Shown in pieces: positions 1 through 5,951 of a DNA stretch of 16,012 nucleotides. Every line of letters starts with the position of its first letter. Position 1 is the first letter of the stretch. A program made the translations under genes and the position numbers. A model generated the notes under the pieces. The model saw only the letters and a list, made by a program, of their open reading frames with translations, made no database searches and had not been told where the DNA came from. The DNA is from Candidatus Competibacteraceae bacterium. Its GTDB lineage: Bacteria; Pseudomonadota; Gammaproteobacteria; Competibacterales; Competibacteraceae. The DNA lies in contig JAGRHI010000095.1 of NCBI GenBank assembly GCA_020445045.1, forward strand, positions 1 through 16,012, given 5' to 3'.

Positions 1-422
1 CCGAACACCACTTCGCGGAATATCGGCGCGGTGGCGTTGTAAAGATGCGGGATCGCGCGCTTGGCGCCGCGCAGGCTGTCGAAGGTGCGACGAATCAGTT
101 CCTCGCGGGACTGGGTGAGCACTTGGATAGCCACGTCGTCCGGTATGCGTCCGCCCTCGATCAGATCGCGCACGAAATCGAAATCGGTCCGCGAAGCGGA
201 GGGAAACGCGACTTCGATCTGCTTGAAGCCCATGCGGACCAGCAACTCGAAGAAGCGGAGCTTGCGGTCGCGGTCCATCGGCTCGATCAGCGCTTGATTG
301 CCGTCGCGCAGATCCGAACTGCACCAGGTCGGCGCTTGGGCAAGGGTTCGCGAGGGCCACCGCCGGTCCGGCAACTGGATGGGCGGGAAGGGACGGTATT
401 TTCGGGTGGCGTCGACGTTCAT
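1..422 (-). CDS. leuA: 2-isopropylmalate synthase, type 2 (N-terminal part, runs off the window edge)
   Basis: First committed step of leucine synthesis: condenses acetyl-CoA with 2-ketoisovalerate to give 2-isopropylmalate in the cytoplasm. About 140 residues are visible. The DLRDGNQAL motif at residues 37-45 holds the arginine and metal-binding aspartate of the DRE-TIM (HMGL-like) barrel. The context (SSDLRDGNQALIEPMD, then a stretch containing KQIEVAFPSAS) fits the long actinobacterial-type (type 2) enzyme of about 550-570 residues rather than E. coli LeuA. The ATG at 422-420 has an AGAGGA ribosome site about eight bases upstream. The C-terminal catalytic part and the leucine-sensing regulatory domain lie beyond position 1. 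A leucine-rich leader ORF precedes the gene (506-628), which suggests attenuation by leucine supply. The family assignment is firm; the type 2 label is strong. Confidence 0.93.
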   Translation of the reverse strand, partial: MNVDATRKYRPFPPIQLPDRRWPSRTLAQAPTWCSSDLRDGNQALIEPMDRDRKLRFFELLVRMGFKQIEVAFPSASRTDFDFVRDLIEGGRIPDDVAIQVLTQSREELIRRTFDSLRGAKRAIPHLYNATAPIFREVVF

Positions 423-505
423 CAGGACATTCCTCTCTTGAAGATAAGTGGCGAAGTTGAGGCAATACGGGGACGATGCGGCGCGATACGGCCGCCGGGC
501 AGCCG

Positions 506-628
506 CTAGGCCCGACGACCGCGGCGTAGTCGCGGTAGGGTCAGGGAGAGGAAAAGGGCGAAAACGGACTGATAAATGCCGCTGGAAACGGAGGAGAAGG
601 CGATGCGGGATCGATAAGGCTCAAACAT
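506..628 (-). CDS. Candidate leucine leader peptide (leuL-like, attenuation)
   Basis: A 40-residue ORF between the leuA promoter and leuA, ending 83 bases before the leuA start codon. Residues 24-34 read ALFLSLTLPRL, so five of eleven codons are leucine (CTT, CTC, CTG, CTA, CTA), followed by an arginine-rich end (RLRRGRR). ACGAGGAT about eight bases upstream of the ATG is an acceptable ribosome site. Known leu leaders make ribosome pausing at leucine codons control an RNA fold. Here the leucine run sits just before GC-rich inverted repeats: CCGCG/CGCGG overlapping the Arg codons, and CGGGC/GCCCG around the stop codon. I do not see a terminator hairpin followed by a U-run, so control could instead act through Rho or on leuA translation. 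The ORF is too short to be sure it is translated. Confidence 0.5.
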   Translation of the reverse strand: MFEPYRSRIAFSSVSSGIYQSVFALFLSLTLPRLRRGRRA

Positions 629-677
629 GGGTCAATCCTCGTGAACGGTTCGGTATCGATAAACTGCAACAGCGAAA

Positions 678-703
678 CCCGGCGCTCCTCTCAGGAGGCC
701 GGG
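678..703 (-). promoter_or_regulatory. Strong hairpin in the leuA 5' leader
   Basis: Arms at 678-683 plus 685-689 pair with 693-697 plus 698-703 (CCCGGC and CTCCT against AGGAG and GCCGGG), with one bulged base and a three-base loop. It lies between the predicted leuA promoter and the leader ORF. Read on the minus strand it is followed only by GGTTTCGC, so it is a poor intrinsic terminator. It may stabilise the leader RNA or be part of a switching structure. A second small palindrome, CGACT-C-AGTCG, lies next to it at 704-714. Confidence 0.45.
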
Positions 704-737
704 CGACTCAGTCGTAGTTCGAACCGCTCGGTGGATT

Positions 738-752
738 GCATGCGTTTCATGC
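738..752. promoter_or_regulatory. Operator-like dyad at the predicted leuA start site
   Basis: GCATG-CGTTT-CATGC is a perfect five-base inverted repeat with a five-base centre. It sits just downstream of the candidate leuA -10 (758-763), where a repressor or activator could act. No regulator is identified and a chance dyad of this size is possible. Confidence 0.25.
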
Positions 753-757
753 TTTTC

Positions 758-787
758 AAACTAACTCAAGCCACGATTCCAGGTCAA
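758..787 (-). promoter_or_regulatory. Candidate sigma-70 promoter for leuA
   Basis: On the minus strand TTGACC (787-782) is followed after 18 bases by TAGTTT (763-758). The -35 is close to consensus and the -10 is weak, which is common for attenuated or activated biosynthetic genes. The position leaves a leader of about 330 bases before leuA. Confidence 0.4.
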
Positions 788-798
788 GAGGGCAATCG

Positions 799-831
799 AA
801 TGATTGTCATTTTCGGTCGACGGGGAACAAT
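799..831 (+). promoter_or_regulatory. Candidate promoter for the cytochrome b561 gene with an overlapping dyad
   Basis: TTGTCA (804-809) is followed after 16 bases by AACAAT (826-831), about 50 bases before the ATG at 882. The -35 matches five of six consensus bases and the -10 four of six. An inverted repeat AATGA-TTG-TCATT (799-811) overlaps the -35 and could be a regulator site. The promoter runs divergently from, and close to, the leuA promoter. Confidence 0.35.
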
Positions 832-881
832 ACACCGGTTTTGTGACCTTATCGCAACCAAGCAATTTCGAGGGTATTGAA

Positions 882-1556
882 ATGACCGAAAAACCGGAAG
901 CCTCGCGGACCATCAAGGTTTGGGATCTACCAACCCGGCTGTTTCACTGGATCCTAGTGGGGTTGATGATCGTCCAGTGGTGGACCGCCGAAAATAGTGG
1001 AACCATGGATTATCACGTTTGGGGCGGTTACACAGTGCTGGTGCTGGTGCTGTTCCGCCTGATTTGGGGATTCGTGGGCAGTGAAACCGCTCGGTTCGGC
1101 GATTTCGTGCGCGGGCCGGGCGCGGCGCTGGCTTACGTCAGAGCCCTGTCGCGTGGCGAAACGCCGCTCTATCTGGGCCATAACCCCATGGGGGGATGGT
1201 CGATTGTGCTGATGCTGGTATTGCTGTTGGTGCAGGCCGGTACCGGCCTGTTCGCCAACGACGATATTTTGATCGAAGGACCGCTGTACTCGTGGGTCTC
1301 GAAAGACACCAGCGATTGGCTGACCAGCATTCATCGCTTCAACTTCAATCTATTGCTGGCGGTGATCGCCATCCACGTCGCGGCGGTGCTGTTTTATCTG
1401 TTGGTCAAGCGCGAGAATCTGATCCATCCCATGCTGAGTGGCCGCAAACGCTTGCCGCCGGAGCTGGCCGGACGGGTCCCGCGCTTGGTCAGTCCGTGGC
1501 GCGGGCTGGTGGCGCTGGTGGCTGTGGGTTTGAGCGTCTGGTTGTTGGTGCGCTGA
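882..1556 (+). CDS. Cytochrome b561 family membrane cytochrome b
   Basis: A 224-residue di-heme cytochrome b of the bacterial b561 / Ni-Fe hydrogenase cytochrome b family, which moves electrons between quinones and periplasmic or other partners. The N-terminal VWDLPTRLFHW is the family signature. Likely heme histidines are H22 in helix 1, H45 in helix 2, and H151 and H165 around helix 4; membrane segments are near 20-35, 47-66, 106-124, 152-175 and 206-223. I chose the ATG at 882, not the upstream in-frame ATG at 804, because the family begins right at this motif and GAGGG precedes 882 at seven bases. It converges with a cytochrome c' gene. The two often occur side by side in proteobacteria, which suggests but does not prove electron exchange. 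The exact redox partner is unknown. Confidence 0.9.
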   Translation: MTEKPEASRTIKVWDLPTRLFHWILVGLMIVQWWTAENSGTMDYHVWGGYTVLVLVLFRLIWGFVGSETARFGDFVRGPGAALAYVRALSRGETPLYLGHNPMGGWSIVLMLVLLLVQAGTGLFANDDILIEGPLYSWVSKDTSDWLTSIHRFNFNLLLAVIAIHVAAVLFYLLVKRENLIHPMLSGRKRLPPELAGRVPRLVSPWRGLVALVAVGLSVWLLVR

Positions 1557-1573
1557 AGACGAGGAAAATGAAA

Positions 1574-1596
1574 AAGGCCATGTCGGACATGGCCTT
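1574..1596 (-). terminator. Intrinsic terminator between convergent cytochrome genes
   Basis: A perfect ten-base stem (AAGGCCATGT with ACATGGCCTT) and a three-base loop. On the minus strand it ends in a T-run (CCTTTTTCATTTT), so it is a good terminator for the cytochrome c' gene. On the plus strand the U-run is missing, so termination of the b561 transcript would be weaker. Confidence 0.8.
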
Positions 1597-1620
1597 CTCG
1601 GGTGGTGTCTCTGGGGTCGC

Positions 1621-2103
1621 TCAGTGCGAGTGCGAGTGCGAGTCCGTGCGGAATTCCTTATGGCACGCCTTGCAGGTTTCGGCGGTTTTGCCGAGCTGCG
1701 CTTTGATGGCGCCCTGATCGCCGCCCTTGGCCACTTCGGTCAGCTTGATGGCCGCTTCTTGGAAGTCGTTCATTTTGCTTTCGAACTGGTCCCAGTTGGT
1801 CCAGATTTCCGGTTTGGCCTCGGTATCCTTCACCGCGTCCGGGCCGGAGCCTTTCGGGAAGCCCTCGATGGCCGTCTTGCTCATCATTTCGACGTACTGG
1901 GCGTGACGCGCCACGGCGGCGGCGTCGAACGGAATTTCGCCCTTCATCATCGCGCCGATGGGTTTGAAGTGCCATCCGATAACGGTGTAAACGGATTGCC
2001 GGTAGCGGACGGCGTCTTCCGGTTTCGGGCCGGCCGCGCTGGCCGCGGTCAGAAAGCTCAGGCCCAGTATGCTACCCGCTAAACCGATATATAGCTTGTT
2101 CAT
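1621..2103 (-). CDS. Cytochrome c' precursor with a Ser-His tail
   Basis: A periplasmic four-helix-bundle c-type cytochrome of 160 residues. A signal peptide covers about residues 1-24 (hydrophobic core, cleavage near SAA/GP). The start of the mature protein (EDAVRYRQSVYTVIGWHF) is typical for cytochrome c', and the heme site CKACH is at 144-148 near the C-terminus, as expected. The family binds NO and CO at a five-coordinate heme and protects against nitrosative stress. The start at 2103 has AGGGGA about eight bases upstream. Unusually, the protein ends in SHSHSH after the heme helix; most cytochromes c' stop soon after CxxCH, and the tail might bind metal (inference). The gene has its own promoter with an Rrf2/IscR-like palindrome and a terminator shared with the convergent b561 gene. 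Confidence 0.93.
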   Translation of the reverse strand: MNKLYIGLAGSILGLSFLTAASAAGPKPEDAVRYRQSVYTVIGWHFKPIGAMMKGEIPFDAAAVARHAQYVEMMSKTAIEGFPKGSGPDAVKDTEAKPEIWTNWDQFESKMNDFQEAAIKLTEVAKGGDQGAIKAQLGKTAETCKACHKEFRTDSHSHSH

Positions 2104-2124
2104 CAGCTTCGATCCCCTAATTTT

Positions 2125-2137
2125 GACTAAATTAGTC
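2125..2137. promoter_or_regulatory. Rrf2/IscR-like operator palindrome at the cytochrome c' promoter
   Basis: GACTAA-A-TTAGTC is a perfect 13-base palindrome between the candidate -10 and the ribosome site. It fits the core of the IscR type 1 motif (GACTRWWWYAGTC). Rrf2-family regulators include IscR and the NO sensor NsrR; the latter would make sense for an NO-binding cytochrome. Which regulator binds is inference. Confidence 0.45.
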
Positions 2138-2148
2138 CAATATGTGTA

Positions 2149-2176
2149 ATCATGCCACATGAGCGGTATTTTGCAA
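2149..2176 (-). promoter_or_regulatory. Candidate promoter for the cytochrome c' gene
   Basis: TTGCAA (2176-2171) and CATGAT (2154-2149) are separated by 16 bases on the minus strand. Each matches four of six consensus bases. Transcription would start just before the palindrome at 2125-2137, placing that site where a repressor could block elongation or initiation. Confidence 0.35.
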
Positions 2177-2207
2177 GGCGAGGCTGAAGCATGGCTGAAC
2201 CAAGCCA

Positions 2208-2546
2208 TCAACCGGCCCCGTGAACATGGAGCGCGAGCCAGATCGCTGGCGGGTTGTGGCTGGTCCGTTCCACTCGATGGCGGCGATGGGCGGGAATCCA
2301 AACGTAGTCACCGGGTTCCAGCGATCGCGCGGTGTCTTCGTCGGCGAAACGCAGTTCCGCTTGGCCTTGCAGCAATACGACCCACTCGCCGCCATTCTGG
2401 TCGTACCACTCGCCGGGCGGAGTGGCGTGGCCGCTGGACACGATTCGCTCCAGATGGCAGGCGCCGGTTTGCAGCAGCAGATCGAATTGCTCCGCCGCCA
2501 GGCTGGCTGGAATACCGGTCAGAAGATTGCCGCTTTCGGAAGTCAT
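2208..2546 (-). CDS. Small cupin-domain protein
   Basis: A 112-residue single-domain cupin, so a small beta-barrel. The first cupin motif lies around residues 36-65 (H40, E54 in GGEWVVLLQGQAEL) and the second around 79-93 (EPGDYVWIPAHRRHRV, with H90). Metal ligands therefore look partly kept, although the first motif lacks the usual HxH pair. The start ATG overlaps the stop codon of rluE (ATGA), and no separate ribosome site is seen, so it is probably translated by coupling. Its substrate cannot be told from sequence. Such single-domain cupins include oxygenases, isomerases and sensory proteins. It is the last gene of the patatin-rluE-cupin operon, and a link to either partner's function is not evident. 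Confidence 0.85.
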   Translation of the reverse strand: MTSESGNLLTGIPASLAAEQFDLLLQTGACHLERIVSSGHATPPGEWYDQNGGEWVVLLQGQAELRFADEDTARSLEPGDYVWIPAHRRHRVERTSHNPPAIWLALHVHGAG

Positions 2547-3163
2547 CGGATCAGGAGGGCACGGCGGCGGGGCTTGGCGCCATCGCGATGGCGCCTGACG
2601 CGACCGGGAGAGGCGTCGAGTCCGCCGGGTACTTCCCGCCACTGGCCGGGTCGCAGACCGTCCAGCGTCCAGTCACCGATTCGCCAGCGCACGAGCCGTA
2701 GGGTCGGATGGCCGATCGCGGCGGTCATGCGTCGGACCTGGCGGTTGCGGCCCTCGCACAGCGTGATTTCCAACCAGACGGTCGGGATCGCCACCCGGTG
2801 GCGAATCGGCGGATCGCGTGGCCAGAGTCCGGTGGGTTCCGGGATGCGCTGGACCATGGCGGGTCGGGTGGGGCCGTCGCTGAGTTCGATGCCTCGGCGC
2901 AACCGCTCCAGCGCCGCTTCCGTGGGGTCCCCTTCCACCTGCGCCCGATAGGTCTTGGGTGCCTTGTAACGTGGGTGGCTGATGCGGGTTTGCAGCGCGC
3001 CGTCGTCGGTCAGCGCCAGCAGTCCTTCGCTATCCCGATCCAGCCGCCCCGCCACGTACACGCCGGGAACCGGTAGATAGTCGGCCAGGGTCGGGCGGTT
3101 GGCCGAGTCCGTGAACTGGCTGAGGACACCATAGGGTTTGTTGAGTAGGATCAGGCGTGGCAT
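2543..3163 (-). CDS. rluE: 23S rRNA pseudouridine synthase, RluE type
   Basis: Converts a uridine in 23S rRNA to pseudouridine; E. coli RluE acts at U2457. The 206-residue protein lacks an S4 domain, like RluE (about 217 residues). GRLDRDSEGLL (39-49) carries the catalytic aspartate D42. NKPYGVLSQFTD at the start, DPPIR, and GRNRQVRRMTAAIGHPTLRLVR near the C-terminus match RluE nearly residue for residue from memory. The start ATG at 3163 shares one base with the patatin gene stop codon (TGATG), and its own stop overlaps the cupin start by four bases, so the three genes are translationally coupled. The upstream in-frame extension to 3319 is rejected because it only overlaps the patatin gene. 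Confidence 0.92.
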   Translation of the reverse strand: MPRLILLNKPYGVLSQFTDSANRPTLADYLPVPGVYVAGRLDRDSEGLLALTDDGALQTRISHPRYKAPKTYRAQVEGDPTEAALERLRRGIELSDGPTRPAMVQRIPEPTGLWPRDPPIRHRVAIPTVWLEITLCEGRNRQVRRMTAAIGHPTLRLVRWRIGDWTLDGLRPGQWREVPGGLDASPGRVRRHRDGAKPRRRALLIR

Positions 3164-5379
3164 CAGAACTGTTGGCCCAGCAGGATGTAGAGCGAAGTGT
3201 TGCCGCCCTCGGCCCAACCGCCGGAGAGATAGAAGGGTCCCAATGGTGTATCCGCGCCCAGGAACAGACTGCCCGCGGGGATCAGCGAGGCTAGGTCGAT
3301 GTCGCTGACATCTTGCCAAACGCCACCGATTTCCAGCGAGCCGCCAGCATATATGGGAATGGTGAACGCCGCCGAGGCATTGTCCAGCCGGTACATGGCG
3401 ATCAGTTCGCCGAGCGCGACGTATTGCCCCGCGAGTTGGTTGGTCTGGTAACCCGATAGATTGAGGAAGCCCCCGAGCGGAAACAGATCCTGGATGCCGA
3501 GTTCACCAGAAAGCCGGCCCGCCAGCCTGAGGCGTGGGATGAGAGAGGACTTGTTCCAGGTGAAGGCCTTGGTGGCTTCCAGGCTAAGCGTACTGAAGTC
3601 GTTGCTGGCGCCCAGGGCGGTTCGGGAGTCATGGAAGTTGATGTCGCCGTAATACCCCGAGGTCGGGAAATTGATGTTATCCAGCGTATCCATTCCCCAG
3701 TGGATCGAGTAGCCGCCTTCATCGAAATCACCTTCGTTTTCGTCCGACTCACCGATGCGGAGATCGGTGTGTCCTCCGCCGTAGTGCAAACCCAGCGAGA
3801 GACGGCCCCAGTGTTCCAGGTTGCGTCCCACCGCCACGCCGATGCTGGTCCGGTAAACCCGATATTGCGAAAGATTCTGTAGCGTCAGGTTGTACGCCGC
3901 ATAGCTGGCAAAGGGGTCGATGAAATAGGTTTGATCGGCGTCGAGCGGTTGATAGAAATCGGTGGACAGTCCGATGTTGCCGCCGACTTGGGCGATGGAG
4001 CGCCACTCCCCACCCAGCGAGTTCATTTGTCCCATGGTGTAGGCGGCGGTGAGCGAGAACAGCGATTCGCCTCGCAGACTGGCGCCAAACGATAGACCCA
4101 GCTCCAGCGTATCCGAGCCGATGTAGCGTTCCTTGGCTTCGACGATCAGCCCGGTCTGGCCGTTTTCCTTGACTAGCGAGTAATCGACCGCCTGGAAATC
4201 GCCCATGCCGTAAATGATGTTGAGGTTGCGGTTGAGCTTCTGAGGATCGAGCTGGTCGCCGGGCTGGATCCGCAATTGACTGGCGATGGTTTGGTCGGAC
4301 AACCGGGTGTTGTTCTTGATCCGGATGAAGTCGATGACGGGGTGGTCGGTATCGGGTGACGGCGGTAGCCCGGCGATGTAGGCTTGGTAGTCGGTCACCG
4401 ACAGCGACAAGCGGCTTAATTCCTTGCGTTTGGTCTGGGCGGCGTCGTAGCCGATGGTGACCGCTTCCGGCGAGCGATCGAAATCGGTGCTGCCCAGGTC
4501 CTTGAGATCCGGCACGATCAGCACGTCCTTGCTCCCCAGCGTTTTCACCTGTTGTTCGACGTTGCGCACGGTCAGGATGGTGGTGAGCTGGTTGGTGATC
4601 GACAGCACCGAAGTCAGTTCATTGGTGGGGGCCAGCGGCGCGCCCACGTCCACGGCGATGATGACATCCGGCTGACACAGTTTCCGCGCCACGTCGATGG
4701 GTAGATTGTCGGAGACCCCGCCGTCCACCAGCAGCTTGCCATCCAGTTCGACCGGCACCAGCGCGCTCGGGATCGACATGCTGGCGCGCATGGCCTTGGC
4801 CAGATCGCCGGAGCCCAGTACGACCGGGTTGCCGGTGGCGATATCGGTCGCGACGGCCCGGTACGGCACCTTGAGGCGGTCGAAGTCATGGATTTCGGCC
4901 GCTGGCAATGCCAGTTCCTGCAACAGTAGCAGCAGGTTCTGACCTTGCAGCAATCCCTGAGGCAATTGGATCTTGTCGCCCTGAACGCCGATCGCGGCGT
5001 TGGTCAGTAACCGCCGTTGTTCCTGCTTGGTCCGCCATGGCAGGTCGGCGCGCGGTGGGCCGTCGGTGAACACCTCCGGCCAATCGATTCGCTTGAGGGT
5101 TTTATCCATGTCACCGGGCGTCATGCCGGAGGCATACAAGCCGCCGATGATCGAGCCCATGCTGGTGCCGGCGACGCAATCGACCGGGATGCGCATTTCC
5201 TCCAGAAAACGGAGCACGCCGACGTGAGCCACGCCGCGGGCGCCGCCACCACCCAGCACCAGACCGATGCGGGGGCGTTCCGCCACCGCGGCTTCAAGAC
5301 GGGTTGGGCCGAGAACGACCAACGTCGCCAAAGCGAGCAACAGGCAGGGTAGAGAGCGGTTGGCTCGACGGTCGCGCAT
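3163..5379 (-). CDS. Patatin-like phospholipase with outer membrane barrel (type Vd autotransporter, PlpD-like)
   Basis: A 738-residue outer membrane lipase precursor. Signal peptide at about 1-32. Patatin domain at about 36-330, with the oxyanion loop GGGGARG (43-49), nucleophile elbow GTSMGS (S73) and catalytic Asp in DGG (219-221), so the Ser-Asp dyad is intact. A POTRA-like module spans about 345-415 (IDFIRIKNN ... LIVEAKE), and a C-terminal Omp85/BamA-type beta-barrel runs from about 420 to the final aromatic residue (LGQQF). Length and order match P. aeruginosa PlpD (about 728 residues), the prototype of type Vd secretion, in which the lipase is exported through its own barrel. Whether this one is cleaved and released is unknown. 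It heads the operon with rluE and the cupin. No clear ribosome site precedes the ATG, so the exact start is less certain. Confidence 0.93.
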   Translation of the reverse strand: MRDRRANRSLPCLLLALATLVVLGPTRLEAAVAERPRIGLVLGGGGARGVAHVGVLRFLEEMRIPVDCVAGTSMGSIIGGLYASGMTPGDMDKTLKRIDWPEVFTDGPPRADLPWRTKQEQRRLLTNAAIGVQGDKIQLPQGLLQGQNLLLLLQELALPAAEIHDFDRLKVPYRAVATDIATGNPVVLGSGDLAKAMRASMSIPSALVPVELDGKLLVDGGVSDNLPIDVARKLCQPDVIIAVDVGAPLAPTNELTSVLSITNQLTTILTVRNVEQQVKTLGSKDVLIVPDLKDLGSTDFDRSPEAVTIGYDAAQTKRKELSRLSLSVTDYQAYIAGLPPSPDTDHPVIDFIRIKNNTRLSDQTIASQLRIQPGDQLDPQKLNRNLNIIYGMGDFQAVDYSLVKENGQTGLIVEAKERYIGSDTLELGLSFGASLRGESLFSLTAAYTMGQMNSLGGEWRSIAQVGGNIGLSTDFYQPLDADQTYFIDPFASYAAYNLTLQNLSQYRVYRTSIGVAVGRNLEHWGRLSLGLHYGGGHTDLRIGESDENEGDFDEGGYSIHWGMDTLDNINFPTSGYYGDINFHDSRTALGASNDFSTLSLEATKAFTWNKSSLIPRLRLAGRLSGELGIQDLFPLGGFLNLSGYQTNQLAGQYVALGELIAMYRLDNASAAFTIPIYAGGSLEIGGVWQDVSDIDLASLIPAGSLFLGADTPLGPFYLSGGWAEGGNTSLYILLGQQF

Positions 5380-5612
5380 GGGGAAAGGCCATGATGGTGG
5401 AGTTCAATGGGAAATGTTCAGCGGTAATTCAGAAAGATTATGCCAACATTATCATTGCGATTCAGTAGGGCATGAGGTTTCGTGTCAGATACTTTCCAAC
5501 GGCTTGAACGACGGGTCAGTCGCCAATCGATCCCGTGCGGTGGGGACGACTGGCGGAAAGCTTGTCCCCTGTGCCGTCACCGCCATAACGACACTGATGC
5601 GCGGAGGTTGTC
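5380..5612. promoter_or_regulatory. Divergent intergenic region between the patatin gene and the W-x-N protein gene
   Basis: 233 bases must hold both divergent promoters. For the minus strand a CATAAT -10 (5442-5437) is seen with a poor -35 (CTGAAT) 17 bases upstream. For the plus strand no convincing -35/-10 pair was found. A six-base stem GGGGAC/GTCCCC (5542-5547 and 5564-5569) with a 16-base loop lies in the 5' leader of the plus-strand gene. Confidence 0.3.
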
Positions 5613-5924
5613 ATGACCGATCGAAAATATGAGACGTTGCCGGGCGAGCTCCCGGAGTCAATCCGTGACGAGCGGCGAGATTTTCTCATCAGCCTGGGGC
5701 GATGGTCGAAGGCGGTAATCGGGGGAGTGCTGCTGGGCGGTCTGTTGGTCCCTGGGCGCGACGCCGAGGCGAGAGGCTGGGGCAATCGAGGTGGCGGCCG
5801 CGGCGGCAGTTGGATCAACTTTGGCGGCGGCTGGGGTTGGGGACCGCGGCCCTGGGGTTGGGGCTGGTACAACCGGCCCTGGTACAACGGCCCCGGTTGG
5901 GGCGAGGGCTGGTACAATCGCTGA
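5613..5924 (+). CDS. Tat-signal Gly/Trp-rich small protein with five W-x-N motifs (candidate RiPP precursor)
   Basis: 103 residues. A charged N-terminus is followed by a twin-arginine motif ERRDFL (20-25), a hydrophobic stretch (about 33-47) and a possible cleavage site after DAEA (50-53). The rest is almost only Gly, Trp, Asn, Arg, Tyr and Pro. Five W-x-N triplets stand out: WGN 56-58, WIN 67-69, WYN 85-87, WYN 90-92, WYN 100-102, three of them followed by Arg and the last ending the protein. Aromatic-x-Asn triplets are the substrate form of three-residue cyclophanes made by radical SAM/SPASM enzymes in Grr/Xye/Fxs-type peptides. A good ribosome site (GGAGG) precedes the ATG. The SPASM-like gene follows 27 bases on. 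Alternatively it is simply a Gly/Trp-rich exported structural protein. The gene is clearly real; its role is inferred. Confidence 0.8.
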   Translation: MTDRKYETLPGELPESIRDERRDFLISLGRWSKAVIGGVLLGGLLVPGRDAEARGWGNRGGGRGGSWINFGGGWGWGPRPWGWGWYNRPWYNGPGWGEGWYNR

Positions 5925-5951
5925 CCGCTCCCGGTTCAAGGCAGGGTTTCG

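Noticed and set aside
45..509. Plus-strand frame opposite leuA and its leader
   Set aside because: Antisense to a clear LeuA coding sequence; its translation has no recognised domain.
423..760. T-box riboswitch or classical terminator-type attenuator before leuA
   Set aside because: No T-box sequence (GGTGG-type anticodon-binding bulge) was found and no GC hairpin followed by a run of T on the minus strand before leuA. Only a leader-peptide model is supported.
804..881. Upstream in-frame ATG extending the cytochrome b561 protein by 26 residues
   Set aside because: It lies on the predicted -35 element, has no ribosome site, and the added residues are unlike the family. The ATG at 882 has GAGGG and gives the normal N-terminus.
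2191..2208. ATGGCT/AGCCAT hairpin as terminator of the patatin operon
   Set aside because: Six-base stem with no T-run on the minus strand, overlapping the cupin stop codon; too weak to call.
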